Shown one piece after another: positions 1 to 8,587 of a stretch of 11,881 nt of DNA. Source of the DNA: Planctomycetota bacterium (GTDB lineage Bacteria; Planctomycetota; Phycisphaerae; WQYP01); contig JAJYGE010000583.1 of NCBI GenBank assembly GCA_021785155.1, positions 1-11,881 on the forward strand, given 5' to 3'. Made by a program: the position numbers and the translations under genes. The notes under the pieces are model-generated. The model was not told where the DNA came from. It made no database searches and saw only the letters and a program-made list of their open reading frames with translations. Within the stretch, counting starts at the first letter, position 1, and each line of letters opens with the position of its first letter.

Positions 1-300
1 TCTGAACTATTCATCGGGAAGGCTATAGGGTGGCAGTAAGCGGGATAATGAGCAACAGCGCTAAAACGTTAAGGCTTTGGCCCCGAAAGACCTGGCAGAA
101 TTTGTCACAGGCCCTACAAAACGTATCTTCGGGCGTGACAATAAATCCGGGCAGTGTACCGGGGCACCCCATCCCCTTTTAGCCGCGTGTGCTTGCACCG
201 CGTGTTTTGCGCGGAAAATCCACGGGTGCCCCGGATGTATTGCCACACCGGCGCTCTGTCACGGGGCCGGGCATTCTTGACAGTCGGGTCAGATTGTCCG
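1..300. other. Non-coding stretch with three successive stem-loops
   Basis: I see no convincing gene here; the open frames are short, overlap each other, resemble no family I know and lack good ribosome binding sites. Three inverted repeats follow one another. The first pairs 102-108 with 135-141 (7 bp) and, after a 2-base bulge, 111-114 with 131-134. The second pairs 159-169 with 224-234 (11 perfect bp), with inner pairing of 183-187 to 210-214 and 177-180 to 215-218. The third pairs 248-252 with 266-270, plus 241-243 with 271-273. This could be a structured RNA, the 3' region of an upstream transcript, or chance in GC-rich DNA. I see no tmRNA, SRP RNA or RNase P signature. A frame ending at the stop at 37-39 could be the tail of an upstream gene, but 12 codons are too few to judge. 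Confidence 0.4.
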
Positions 301-306
301 TACTAT
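277..306 (+). promoter_or_regulatory. Promoter of the tRNA-Asp gene
   Basis: A perfect -35 box TTGACA (277-282) is followed by an 18-base spacer and a -10 box TACTAT (301-306, 4 of 6 matches to TATAAT). Transcription would start near 313, about 14 bases before the mature tRNA 5' end, leaving a short leader for RNase P to remove. This is the clearest housekeeping-sigma promoter in the window. Confidence 0.7.
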
Positions 307-326
307 ACTGAACTCTGGAAATTCCA

Positions 327-400
<74 letters not shown>

Positions 401-588
401 TTGCCTTGATAGATAATCGTTTCGTTCATCTGGTGCGGGTTTTATTCACTGTGTGATGAGGCAGACGCTTGGCGTCATAGTCATTCTCATTGCGCAACGC
501 CAACGCGCCTTGGCATGTGCAACAACTATTTGACGAACGCAATGGGGAGATTTCCATCCGGCTACCCTCACGCACCGACTTGGCGGCA
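401..588. other. Convergent gap between tRNA-Asp and ppk1
   Basis: The tRNA and ppk1 transcripts converge here. The only clear structure is a small hairpin with arms GACGC (464-468) and GCGTC (472-476) around a 3-base loop. No T-run follows it on either strand, so it is not a textbook intrinsic terminator. An open frame from 490 runs into ppk1 on the opposite strand and is a shadow. Confidence 0.4.
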
Positions 589-2724
589 CTAAGATGCATT
601 TTCATCGGCGGAAATGGTGTGTTGGCGTTGAACCGCCAGTTCCATCAGGCGGGCTTGACTGCCACGCGGTGTTTCGCCGACTGCGGGAAACCGCTGGATC
701 CAGGTACCATCGCCGGAAAGGTCCCATGCCTGCCGGTTATCCGAGAGCATAATGTCCAGAATTTCCCGGATGCGTTGGAAGAGCACCGGATTTTCAATCG
801 GCGTGGCGGCCTCCACGCGGTGGCTTAAATTGCGGCTCATCCAGTCGGCCGATCCCATGTAAATTTCTTCCTGCCCGTTGTTGTGGAACCAGAAAATGCG
901 GGAGTGCTCAAGAAATCTTCCCACGATGCTGATCACACGGATATTTTCACTGAAGCCTCGAATTCCAGGCCGCAGGCAGCAAAAACCGCGCACGATCAGA
1001 TCGATTTTCACGCCCGCCTGCCCGGCGCGGTAAAGTGTTTCTATAATTTCCATGTCCTCCAGGGCGTTCATTTTAGCGATGATCCGGGCCGGATGACCGG
1101 CTTGGGCATGGGCTGTTTCGCGCTGGATCATCTCCCGGAACCGTCGGCGCATGGTCACCGGTGCCACCAGAAGTTTATGATAATTGCTTTTGAGCGACCG
1201 GCCCGTCAGGTACGAAAAGAGATTCACCACATCTTCACAGATATCTTCCCGGCAGGTAAACAAACCCAGATCGGTATAAACCTCGGCCGTGCGGGAATTG
1301 TAATTGCCCGTGGAAATATGCGCATAAGATTTGACCGCCCCGTCTTCCCGCCGCACCACCAGCGCAATTTTGGTATGGGTCTTCAAGCCCAGAATCCCAT
1401 AAACAACATGCGCTCCGGCTCTTTCGAGAGCCTGCGCCCATTGAATATTACTTTCCTCATCAAACCGGGCCTTGAGTTCCACCAGTACCGCCACCTGTTT
1501 GCCCATTTCCGCAGCCCGGGCTAACGCGGGTACGAATGGGGAATCCCCGCTGGTGCGGTAAAGCGTCATTTTAATAGCCAGCACCTGTGGATCATTGACG
1601 GCGGAAAGAATAAACCGTTCCACGGAACTGTTGAAACTTTCATACGGATGATGCACCAGAATATCGCTTTGACGGATCAGTGCGAAAATGCTGGCGTCGG
1701 GATCAGCCAATGCCGGCGCGCATACCGGCGTCCAGACCGCAAGGCGCAACGTAGGCATGTCCAATGTCGCCAGGCTCATCATATCCGCCAAGCCCAACGG
1801 TTCGGGTTCCTCTTCTAAATCTTCACTGTGCAGCTCCAGGCCATCGGTCAGATAATGACGCATTTCCTCTGACATACCGGCGGATATCTGCACGCGCACG
1901 GTCTCGGCAAACCGTCTGGCCCGCAATTCCTCCTGTACTTCCTCCAGCAGGTCTTCAGAGTCTTCAATATCTTCGGCTGCCTCCACTTCAGCGCTGCGGG
2001 TTACGCGGAAAATCTGCGACTCCAATACATGCATGCCCGGAAATAACATTTCCAGTTGTCCCTGAATAAGACTTTCCAGCGGCACAAATGTCGTGCCGGA
2101 CGCCTCTTCAATCTTGAACCACCGCGGAAACAGCCGCGGTACTTTTATCCGTGCGAACAGAGCCTCCGGCAGCGCCGGCTGCCGCAGCAGCACGCCGATG
2201 GAAATGCTCAGATTACTGATAAATGGGAACGGATGTCCCGGATCCACCGCCAGCGGCGTGAGCACCGGGAAAATATAGCGTGTGAAATATTCCGCCGCGC
2301 GAGCCTGCTGATTTGAATTGAGTTCATCATGGCGGCGCAGCGTAATGCCGGCCTCCGCCAATAATGGTCTAAGTTCAGAATTCCAGATGTGGTGCTGTCG
2401 GGCGGACATATCGCTGAGGCGTTGCCGCACCAGTTCAAGCTGGCGGCGATGTGTGAGGCCGTCCAGGCCTATTTCGTTGGGTTTGCCGGCAATCCAGCGC
2501 TTCATCAAGCCGATGCGCTTCATGAAAAACTCATCGGTGTTGCTGGCGAAAATGGCCAAAAATTTCAAGCGCTCCAGAAGCGCATTGCGTTTGTCTTCGG
2601 CTTCATGCAACACTCGGGCATTAAAATCCAGCCAGCTTAAATCCCGGTTAAAAAAACGGACGTCGGGCGCTGCGTCGCTGACAGACGGGTTATCCGCGGT
2701 GGTTTTTTCAGTCATGGTGGTCAT
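589..2724 (-). CDS. ppk1: Polyphosphate kinase PPK1
   Basis: This cytoplasmic or membrane-associated enzyme reversibly transfers the gamma-phosphate of ATP to a growing polyphosphate chain. The product is 711 residues, close to the 688 of the E. coli enzyme. The N-terminal domain opens with FFNRDLSWLDFN (24-35) and NTDEFF (62-67). The catalytic half starts near HHPYESF (358-364). His450 in the LKTHTK motif and His607 in FLEHSRI correspond to E. coli His435 (phosphorylated) and His592 at a constant offset of 15. Arg390 and Arg420 match the metal-site Arg375 and Arg405 at the same offset. An acidic stretch (about 245-310) sits in the expected head-domain region. The start is an ATG; a second ATG three codons later is equally possible because the ribosome binding site is weak. 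It is the last gene of the minus-strand group after pyrK and the glycosyltransferase. The stop is TAG. All key residues are present, so it should be active. Confidence 0.97.
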   Translation of the reverse strand: MTTMTEKTTADNPSVSDAAPDVRFFNRDLSWLDFNARVLHEAEDKRNALLERLKFLAIFASNTDEFFMKRIGLMKRWIAGKPNEIGLDGLTHRRQLELVRQRLSDMSARQHHIWNSELRPLLAEAGITLRRHDELNSNQQARAAEYFTRYIFPVLTPLAVDPGHPFPFISNLSISIGVLLRQPALPEALFARIKVPRLFPRWFKIEEASGTTFVPLESLIQGQLEMLFPGMHVLESQIFRVTRSAEVEAAEDIEDSEDLLEEVQEELRARRFAETVRVQISAGMSEEMRHYLTDGLELHSEDLEEEPEPLGLADMMSLATLDMPTLRLAVWTPVCAPALADPDASIFALIRQSDILVHHPYESFNSSVERFILSAVNDPQVLAIKMTLYRTSGDSPFVPALARAAEMGKQVAVLVELKARFDEESNIQWAQALERAGAHVVYGILGLKTHTKIALVVRREDGAVKSYAHISTGNYNSRTAEVYTDLGLFTCREDICEDVVNLFSYLTGRSLKSNYHKLLVAPVTMRRRFREMIQRETAHAQAGHPARIIAKMNALEDMEIIETLYRAGQAGVKIDLIVRGFCCLRPGIRGFSENIRVISIVGRFLEHSRIFWFHNNGQEEIYMGSADWMSRNLSHRVEAATPIENPVLFQRIREILDIMLSDNRQAWDLSGDGTWIQRFPAVGETPRGSQARLMELAVQRQHTISADENAS

Positions 2725-2813
2725 AGATTGATTTCGCCTGTTTTCCGTGCATCATACGCAATATCCGTTCATAGAGGCTACCACTCTGGAGCCTAGATCG
2801 CCAAATCGGATTG

Positions 2814-3956
2814 TTAAGATGGTATTTCAATGGGTTGCTTCAGGCCGGGGTCTTGCGTGATCTGGCGATGAATGGAATCCAACTGACCGCAAAATAATTC
2901 CGGGCGTGCAAATTCGTCAAAAGCGGCCTTGGCACCGGCACCAATCTTCTGAGCCAGGGCCTTGTTTTCAATTAGCGCATTGAGCCGGGCGGCCAATTCG
3001 CGTGGATCATCCGGGGGTGCCAGCAGCGCGCTGGTGCCGTTTTCCAGCAATTCACAAACTTGATCCGTGCGGGCACTGATAATAGGCTTGCCTAATGCCA
3101 TCGCCGCTAACAGGCTGCTGACGCCCGCCGCCCCTGCGGGGGCAAAAAGGAAAATATCCGCCGCCCCCGCCAATTGTCCCCAGGTGTATCGGGCGGGGGC
3201 AATGGTTACCAGTTGTGGGTCTTTGAGCGTGCGTGCGAAGGACTGATACCCCGCGTAAGGATTCACCGCCTCTTTACGCGGCACATCATCGTTACGGATC
3301 AACGCCCATAGATCAGCATTCGCTTCCGCCACGATCCCCACCGCCCAAATGCCCATGTCATGCCGGATCGATTCTTCCGACCACCCTCCCAGGAAAACCA
3401 CCGGCCCTTCCCGGGCCTGCATTCCAAGCGATCGCCGCAGGTTTTTCGGCAGCGACTTGGCTTCCGGTGCCAGCCAGCCCGCCGGACTGACGCGCACGAC
3501 ATTGTTTTGAGGAATACCGTCGGCGTGCAGCGCGGTTTGGACACATCGCCATGGTGTTATCAGCAGCCACGGCGCTCGCTCCATATTCCGCCGCAACTGC
3601 CGCAGTTGCGGCTTTTTGGGTTGCGTCTGGATAAAGGCGATGCGCCCACCGACAAACGCGCGCAATCGGCTCGCCGCGGCGATGCTCCAAAACCCCCAGG
3701 CATGAATATGCGAGGGGGTGTGTTTTTTGACCCATTGGGTCAGAAATCGACCCATGGTGGGATCCCACCGGGCCAGCGTGCGATTCCAGGTGATGCACTT
3801 TTCAGGTATCCCCGCTTCAATCGCCGCATCCCGCCATCCATGATGGCCAAAAATCAGAACATGGTGAGTCCCCTCAACGCCCTTGATTGTCAGTGCAATG
3901 GTATCCAGCACATCCATTCCGCTGGTGGGGTCAACGAGATGTACAATTTTATTCAA
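2814..3956 (-). CDS. GT4-like glycosyltransferase
   Basis: This is a probable GT-B-fold transferase moving a sugar from an activated donor; substrate and product are unknown. I take the TTG at 3954-3956, giving 380 residues beginning MNKIVHLVDPTSG. GGAG lies 9 bases before it, and a start at 3995 would place an intergenic hairpin inside the gene. The C-terminal half carries the family landmarks: a beta-strand at VVFLGG (186-191), AADIFLFAP (265-273), and AAMALGKPIISA (284-295), followed by an ELLENGTSALLAPPDDP segment (302-318). No signal peptide or membrane segment is evident, so it should act in the cytoplasm. Oddity: the E-x7-E pair normally seen just before and in the LEAMA motif is replaced by Ala (about 276 and 284), so catalysis may differ or be lost. 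It lies between pyrK and ppk1 on the same strand and may be co-transcribed, without an obvious functional link. Confidence 0.8.
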   Translation of the reverse strand: MNKIVHLVDPTSGMDVLDTIALTIKGVEGTHHVLIFGHHGWRDAAIEAGIPEKCITWNRTLARWDPTMGRFLTQWVKKHTPSHIHAWGFWSIAAASRLRAFVGGRIAFIQTQPKKPQLRQLRRNMERAPWLLITPWRCVQTALHADGIPQNNVVRVSPAGWLAPEAKSLPKNLRRSLGMQAREGPVVFLGGWSEESIRHDMGIWAVGIVAEANADLWALIRNDDVPRKEAVNPYAGYQSFARTLKDPQLVTIAPARYTWGQLAGAADIFLFAPAGAAGVSSLLAAMALGKPIISARTDQVCELLENGTSALLAPPDDPRELAARLNALIENKALAQKIGAGAKAAFDEFARPELFCGQLDSIHRQITQDPGLKQPIEIPS

Positions 3957-3974
3957 TTGTCGATACTCCACGAT

Positions 3975-3992
3975 TCGGGAAAAATGTCCCGA
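3975..3992 (-). other. Hairpin between pyrK and the glycosyltransferase gene
   Basis: Perfect 6-bp arms TCGGGA (3975-3980) and TCCCGA (3987-3992) enclose a 6-base loop. The hairpin lies just upstream of the GGAG ribosome binding site for the TTG start at 3956. It could affect mRNA processing or translation; no T-run makes it a terminator. Its position supports the downstream start of the glycosyltransferase. Confidence 0.35.
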
Positions 3993-4041
3993 CAAAGTTT
4001 ACAGCCTGGCCTTCCGGCTTTCCGCCGTCAGCGGTTGGCCG

Positions 4042-5091
4042 TTACCACAGTATCTCCGTTGTGTTAAATACCGGGCCGTCCGTGCAGGTAAGTTTGTATA
4101 CCCATTCCGCCGCCCCGGCGGGGCGATACTTTATGACACAACTTTGACAGGTGCCCATGCCGCACGCCATCGGCTGTTCCAGGGATGCGTAGCACCGCAA
4201 ATTTAATCGTGCGCCCACCTGTGCGGTGGCCCGCATCATGGGCGTTGGCCCGCAGCAAAACACCACGCCTCCCTCTGGGGATATTTGCTGTCCGTATGCT
4301 TCAAGTGCCTCGGTTACAAATCCTTTATTTCCCAGAGAGCCATCATTCGTCGCCACGATCGCCGGCGTGTTGTAGCGCGCAAATTCGCGCACATTGCCGC
4401 TTGGGCCGGTGCCAACCGCACCGGTAATCTCCAGGGGAATCAGGTCCGCACGCTGCGCTCCGATAAACGCCACCGCGGGTATTCCTGAATGGTAGAGTTT
4501 TTCCGCCAGATAAATCATCGGCGGAATTCCCACTCCGCCGCCGACCAGCAGTGCCATACGCATATCTGGGTCTATGGGAAAGGCATTGCCCAACGGGCCA
4601 AGGATTGACAATTCCTCGCCGATCTTCAAAGCCTCCATCCGTCCGGTAGCCTTGCCGACAACCCGATAGATCAGATCAATTTCGCTGCCGCCGGAACTTG
4701 ACGCATCACGGCGGCCCGCAATGGAAAATGGCCGCCGCAGATACGGTTCTGATCCCAGCAGATAGGGGGCATGAAATCGCGGGGGCAAGGTTCCCGGTTC
4801 CCAGGTAATATCACGGTTTTCAAATTGTGAATGGCCGGAGGAATCACAAGTCGCATCCGATGGTGGGCACAATACCTGCACAAATTGTCCCGGTTCGCTG
4901 CCCGGAAAATCCTTTACCCGCAGGGTCAAAATATAATGTTCGGCGCACAGAACTCGATTGGCGGTTATTGCGGCGGTAAATTGGCCCCGTTTGCGGATGC
5001 CCTGGCCTGGTGCGGAACCGATCTTTTCAGAACATCCAATCATCGCTGCAAGCATACCGTGCCGGGAGAAAGCTGGCCAGCATCGTGGCAC
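4042..5091 (-). CDS. pyrK: Dihydroorotate dehydrogenase electron-transfer subunit PyrK
   Basis: This FAD and [2Fe-2S] protein passes electrons from dihydroorotate oxidation by class 1B PyrD to NAD+ in pyrimidine synthesis. From the GTG at 5091 it has 349 residues, longer than the usual 250-290. Visible landmarks are the FAD motif LRRPFSI (118-124), the nucleotide-binding GGGVGIPP (184-191), CGPTPMM (280-286), and the cluster ligands Cys310, Cys315, Cys318 and Cys336. An extra loop of roughly 30 residues lies between GQFVQVLC (68-75) and LRRPFSI. The GTG has a weak GGA upstream; ATGs at 5055 and 5043 would remove 12 or 16 residues and cannot be excluded. It is first in a minus-strand group with the glycosyltransferase and ppk1. 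pyrD, the usual partner, is not in the window. A different ferredoxin-reductase-type subunit is possible but less likely given the Cys spacing. Confidence 0.85.
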   Translation of the reverse strand: MPRCWPAFSRHGMLAAMIGCSEKIGSAPGQGIRKRGQFTAAITANRVLCAEHYILTLRVKDFPGSEPGQFVQVLCPPSDATCDSSGHSQFENRDITWEPGTLPPRFHAPYLLGSEPYLRRPFSIAGRRDASSSGGSEIDLIYRVVGKATGRMEALKIGEELSILGPLGNAFPIDPDMRMALLVGGGVGIPPMIYLAEKLYHSGIPAVAFIGAQRADLIPLEITGAVGTGPSGNVREFARYNTPAIVATNDGSLGNKGFVTEALEAYGQQISPEGGVVFCCGPTPMMRATAQVGARLNLRCYASLEQPMACGMGTCQSCVIKYRPAGAAEWVYKLTCTDGPVFNTTEILW

Positions 5092-5136
5092 ACCTTTTCC
5101 GCTTCGACTACCCTCTGCGCTTGCTCAAGGCGAGGT

Positions 5137-5154
5137 TTGTGAATAACATCACAA
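5137..5154. promoter_or_regulatory. CRP/FNR-family operator in the divergent pyrK-nuoD region
   Basis: TTGTGA (5137-5142), six bases, then TCACAA (5149-5154) form a perfect 18-bp palindrome. The core TGTGA-N6-TCACA is the consensus half-site arrangement of CRP-type regulators. It is centred about 54 bases upstream of the pyrK GTG and 135 bases upstream of the nuoD ATG, so it could control either or both. On the minus strand the central TGTTAT, preceded by TGA, resembles an extended -10 box, which would suggest repression of pyrK, but no good -35 accompanies it. The regulator is unknown. Confidence 0.6.
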
Positions 5155-5270
5155 GGTAGTTGGTCAGGGGTGACGTACCTGTTGCAGGGCACCCGGGCCG
5201 CCGGGAGCTGTGATTGCTCGCGGGGCCGAAGCTGTGCTGGAGTTTTGGACATGCCGTACACAATGGAAAA

Positions 5271-5275
5271 GGGAG
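5271..5275 (+). promoter_or_regulatory. Ribosome binding site deciding the nuoD start
   Basis: GGGAG sits 5 bases before the ATG at 5281. The frame is open back to a GTG at 5170, with ATGs at 5251 and 5263, but none of these has comparable spacing to a purine-rich site. This places the start at 5281; an ATG at 5299 is a weaker alternative. Confidence 0.65.
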
Positions 5276-5280
5276 TCTCC

Positions 5281-6531
5281 ATGCTGATGGATGACCCCAT
5301 GACAACCCCTCAACTTTCGGATAATTCGAACCTTTGGACGTTGAATTTCGGCCCCCAACATCCGGCCACCCACACGGTCATTCGATTGGTGATGGAAATT
5401 GACGGCGAGCGCGTAGTCAAAGTGGTGCCCATTATCGGTTATCTGCACAGCGGCTTTGAGAAAAATGCCGAGGTGCTGGATTTCAATCAGTACATCACCA
5501 TCGTCAATCGCATGGACTATCTGGCCCCCATGGGCAATGAAATGGCATGGATTCGTGCGGTGGAGACGCTTTTCGGCGTGGATCCAACTCCGCGATGCAA
5601 AGTGTATCGCACGATTTTAGGGGAGTTGGCGCGGATTCAAAGTCATCTGCTGTGCGTGGGGGCCGCGGCCTTGGACCTTGGTGGATTCACCGCGTTTTTA
5701 TTCGGGTTTAACGAACGCGAACGCGTCTATGACATTATGGAATATGTGACCGGCTCGCGGTTTCATACCAGTTGGAACCGCGTGGGCGGAACCATGAAGG
5801 ATGCGGATGATAATGTGTTTCGTCCGCTGGTGAAAGCGTTTATTAATGAATCCCTGCCGCGGGCCATTGAAGATGTTGAAAAACTGCTCAATCGCCTGCG
5901 GATATTCATTGACCGCACGCAGGGCATCGGCATTATTTCCCGTGAAGAGGCCATCAATTGGAGTTTAAGCGGTCCGCTGGCGCGGGCCAGTGGTGTGATG
6001 CGGGATGTGCGCAAGGATGATCCCTATTTCTGCTTCCAGGATAACTGGGATGGCAAAGGTGCGCCGGCGGTAAAATTCAAAGTGCCCATCATGAAGACCG
6101 GTGATGTCCTGGCGCGGTATCTGGTGCGCCTTGAGGAAATGAAACAATCCATCGAAATTATCCGGCAACTCATTGATGATATTCCCGGCGGCTCAATGAA
6201 CGTCAGCCCGGAAGGCAAAGATATTTTGCCGCCCAAATCCCAAGTGTTTGGCTCCATTGAAGGGCTGATTCAACACTTTGAACTCGTGATGACCAATCGC
6301 GGGTTCAAACCGCCGGTTGGCGAGGTTTATGGTTGCAGTGAAACCGCCAACGGGGAACAGGGATTTTATATTGTCAGTGACGGCGGCAAAAATCCGTGGC
6401 GGGCACGGTGCCGTCCGCCATCTTTTATTCATTTAAGCGTCTTGCCCAAGATGATGGAAGGCCACACCATTTCAGATGTGGTGGCGGTTCTGGGATCTTT
6501 GAATATCATCGCCGCGGAATTGGATCGTTAA
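5281..6531 (+). CDS. nuoD: NADH-quinone oxidoreductase subunit D (49-kDa type)
   Basis: NuoD is a peripheral-arm subunit of complex I that forms the quinone pocket with NuoB. The protein is 416 residues, the normal length for unfused NuoD. GPQHPATH (24-31) contains His31, and NRMDYL contains Tyr80; these match Thermus Nqo4 His38 and Tyr87, the residues that contact the quinone headgroup. Other family segments are IGYLHSGFEK (52-61), the GGTMKD and LARASG stretches in the middle, YIVSDGG, and a C-terminus ending in LDR as usual. Loss of the NiFe-hydrogenase cysteines is consistent with complex I rather than a hydrogenase. It is the first gene of a plus-strand group; nuoE follows after 14 bases. 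nuoA, nuoB and nuoC are not upstream, where divergent pyrK begins instead. The start is fixed by GGGAG 5 bases upstream. Confidence 0.97.
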   Translation: MLMDDPMTTPQLSDNSNLWTLNFGPQHPATHTVIRLVMEIDGERVVKVVPIIGYLHSGFEKNAEVLDFNQYITIVNRMDYLAPMGNEMAWIRAVETLFGVDPTPRCKVYRTILGELARIQSHLLCVGAAALDLGGFTAFLFGFNERERVYDIMEYVTGSRFHTSWNRVGGTMKDADDNVFRPLVKAFINESLPRAIEDVEKLLNRLRIFIDRTQGIGIISREEAINWSLSGPLARASGVMRDVRKDDPYFCFQDNWDGKGAPAVKFKVPIMKTGDVLARYLVRLEEMKQSIEIIRQLIDDIPGGSMNVSPEGKDILPPKSQVFGSIEGLIQHFELVMTNRGFKPPVGEVYGCSETANGEQGFYIVSDGGKNPWRARCRPPSFIHLSVLPKMMEGHTISDVVAVLGSLNIIAAELDR

Positions 6532-6545
6532 ACGCAAGGAAAGTT

Positions 6546-7091
6546 ATGGCCTGGATTGTTGAAGACCGCCTGAAGCAGTACCAACCTAAGCGCAGTGAGC
6601 CCTATCTCACGGCGGAGATCAGATCGCATATTGAACAAAAATATTTTCCGCGCTATCCGCGCAAGCAGGCGGCGTTGCTCCCGCTGTTTCACACCATGAT
6701 GCACACCTACGGCTACATTGCGCCGCAGGCGATAGATGAAGCGGCTGAATTTCTGGGCATATCGCGCGCGGAAGTACAGGATGCGGTGACGTTTTATGAA
6801 GAATTCAGACTTCAGCCGTCCGGAAAATACGTGGTCAATGTCTGCCGTTCGATTTCCTGCGAACTCTGTGGACATCAGGCGGTGCTGGATAAAATTCGTA
6901 ATGTATTGGGCATTGAACCCGGTGAAACCACCGACGATGATAAATTCACCGTTTTTGAAGTCGAATGCCTGGGGGCCTGTGAACAGGCTCCATGTGCCCT
7001 GGTCAATGAAGACCTGCACGGCTGCATGAAGCCCGACGCGTTTGTCGCCACGTTGAAGGCGCTGCCGGATCATCCCGCCGCGGGGCACTGA
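6546..7091 (+). CDS. nuoE: NADH-quinone oxidoreductase subunit E (24-kDa type)
   Basis: NuoE is a thioredoxin-fold subunit of the NADH-dehydrogenase module that holds the N1a [2Fe-2S] cluster beside NuoF. The protein has 181 residues, within the usual 160-190. Ligands follow the family spacing: Cys100 and Cys105 (C-x4-C), then Cys141 and Cys145 in CLGAC. The N-terminal helical domain carries PRKQAALLPLFH (38-49) and the DAVTFYEEF segment (79-87). AAGGA lies 5 bases before the ATG, within the 14-base gap after nuoD, so the two genes are surely co-transcribed. The frame stays open upstream into nuoD, but that extension belongs to the wrong frame of nuoD. The 107-base gap to nuoF is unusually long for this operon and holds two hairpins. 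Confidence 0.96.
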   Translation: MAWIVEDRLKQYQPKRSEPYLTAEIRSHIEQKYFPRYPRKQAALLPLFHTMMHTYGYIAPQAIDEAAEFLGISRAEVQDAVTFYEEFRLQPSGKYVVNVCRSISCELCGHQAVLDKIRNVLGIEPGETTDDDKFTVFEVECLGACEQAPCALVNEDLHGCMKPDAFVATLKALPDHPAAGH

Positions 7092-7113
7092 TCGGGCGGG
7101 ATGATATGGAGAT

Positions 7114-7141
7114 ACGATCATGGGCTTAATCCCATGATCGT
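7114..7141 (+). other. Perfect hairpin in the nuoE-nuoF gap
   Basis: An 11-bp perfect stem pairs 7114-7124 with 7131-7141 around the loop CTTAAT. It starts 22 bases after the nuoE stop. No T-run follows, so it is not an intrinsic terminator. It could stabilise or mark a processing point in the nuo mRNA, or be a palindromic protein site. Confidence 0.55.
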
Positions 7142-7149
7142 CGTGCGGT

Positions 7150-7171
7150 GCGCCGGGGAAAGTCCCGGCGC
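7150..7171 (+). other. Second perfect hairpin in the nuoE-nuoF gap
   Basis: An 8-bp all-GC stem pairs 7150-7157 with 7164-7171 around the loop GAAAGT, and G-T wobble pairs can extend it by two. It lies 8 bases after the first hairpin and 12 bases before the nuoF ribosome binding site. Its stability suggests a barrier to 3' exonuclease or a modulator of nuoF expression. No T-run follows. Confidence 0.55.
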
Positions 7172-7198
7172 GTGAAAGATTATAGGAAAGGTTAAATT

Positions 7199-8515
<1,317 letters not shown>

Positions 8516-8522
8516 AAAATAT

Positions 8523-8563
8523 CCCGTAATACACGGGGAACTTGTCCGTCAATAAGCGCGGAC
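8523..8563 (+). other. Two short hairpins in the nuoF-nuoG gap
   Basis: CCCGT (8523-8527) pairs with ACGGG (8533-8537) around a 5-base loop, and GTCCG (8544-8548) pairs with CGGAC (8559-8563) around a 10-base loop. Both are weaker than the nuoE-nuoF pair, but the arrangement, two hairpins then a ribosome binding site, is the same. No T-run follows either. Confidence 0.35.
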
Positions 8564-8587
8564 GCAATGCTATAAGGTGTAATGTTT

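Noticed and set aside
48..182. 44-codon plus-strand frame starting at an ATG
   Set aside because: It has a weak ribosome binding site, no recognisable sequence, and overlaps the stem-loops of a region that looks non-coding.
464..476. Hairpin as a terminator for the tRNA or ppk1
   Set aside because: The stem is only 5 bp and no T-run follows on either strand.
883..1524. 213-codon plus-strand frame opposite ppk1
   Set aside because: It is antisense to the catalytic half of PPK1, which has all conserved His and Arg residues; the frame shows no domain of its own.
3360..4067. 235-codon plus-strand frame opposite the glycosyltransferase gene
   Set aside because: It overlaps both the glycosyltransferase and the pyrK 3' end antisense, with low-complexity Pro/Arg-rich translation and no family resemblance.
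5170..5280. In-frame 37-codon extension of nuoD from a GTG
   Set aside because: The extension is not homologous to NuoD, crosses a GC-rich hairpin (5192-5205), and the ATG at 5281 has the best-spaced ribosome binding site.
6528..7121. 197-codon minus-strand frame opposite nuoE
   Set aside because: It mirrors NuoE almost exactly, and the plus-strand protein has the full [2Fe-2S] ligand set.
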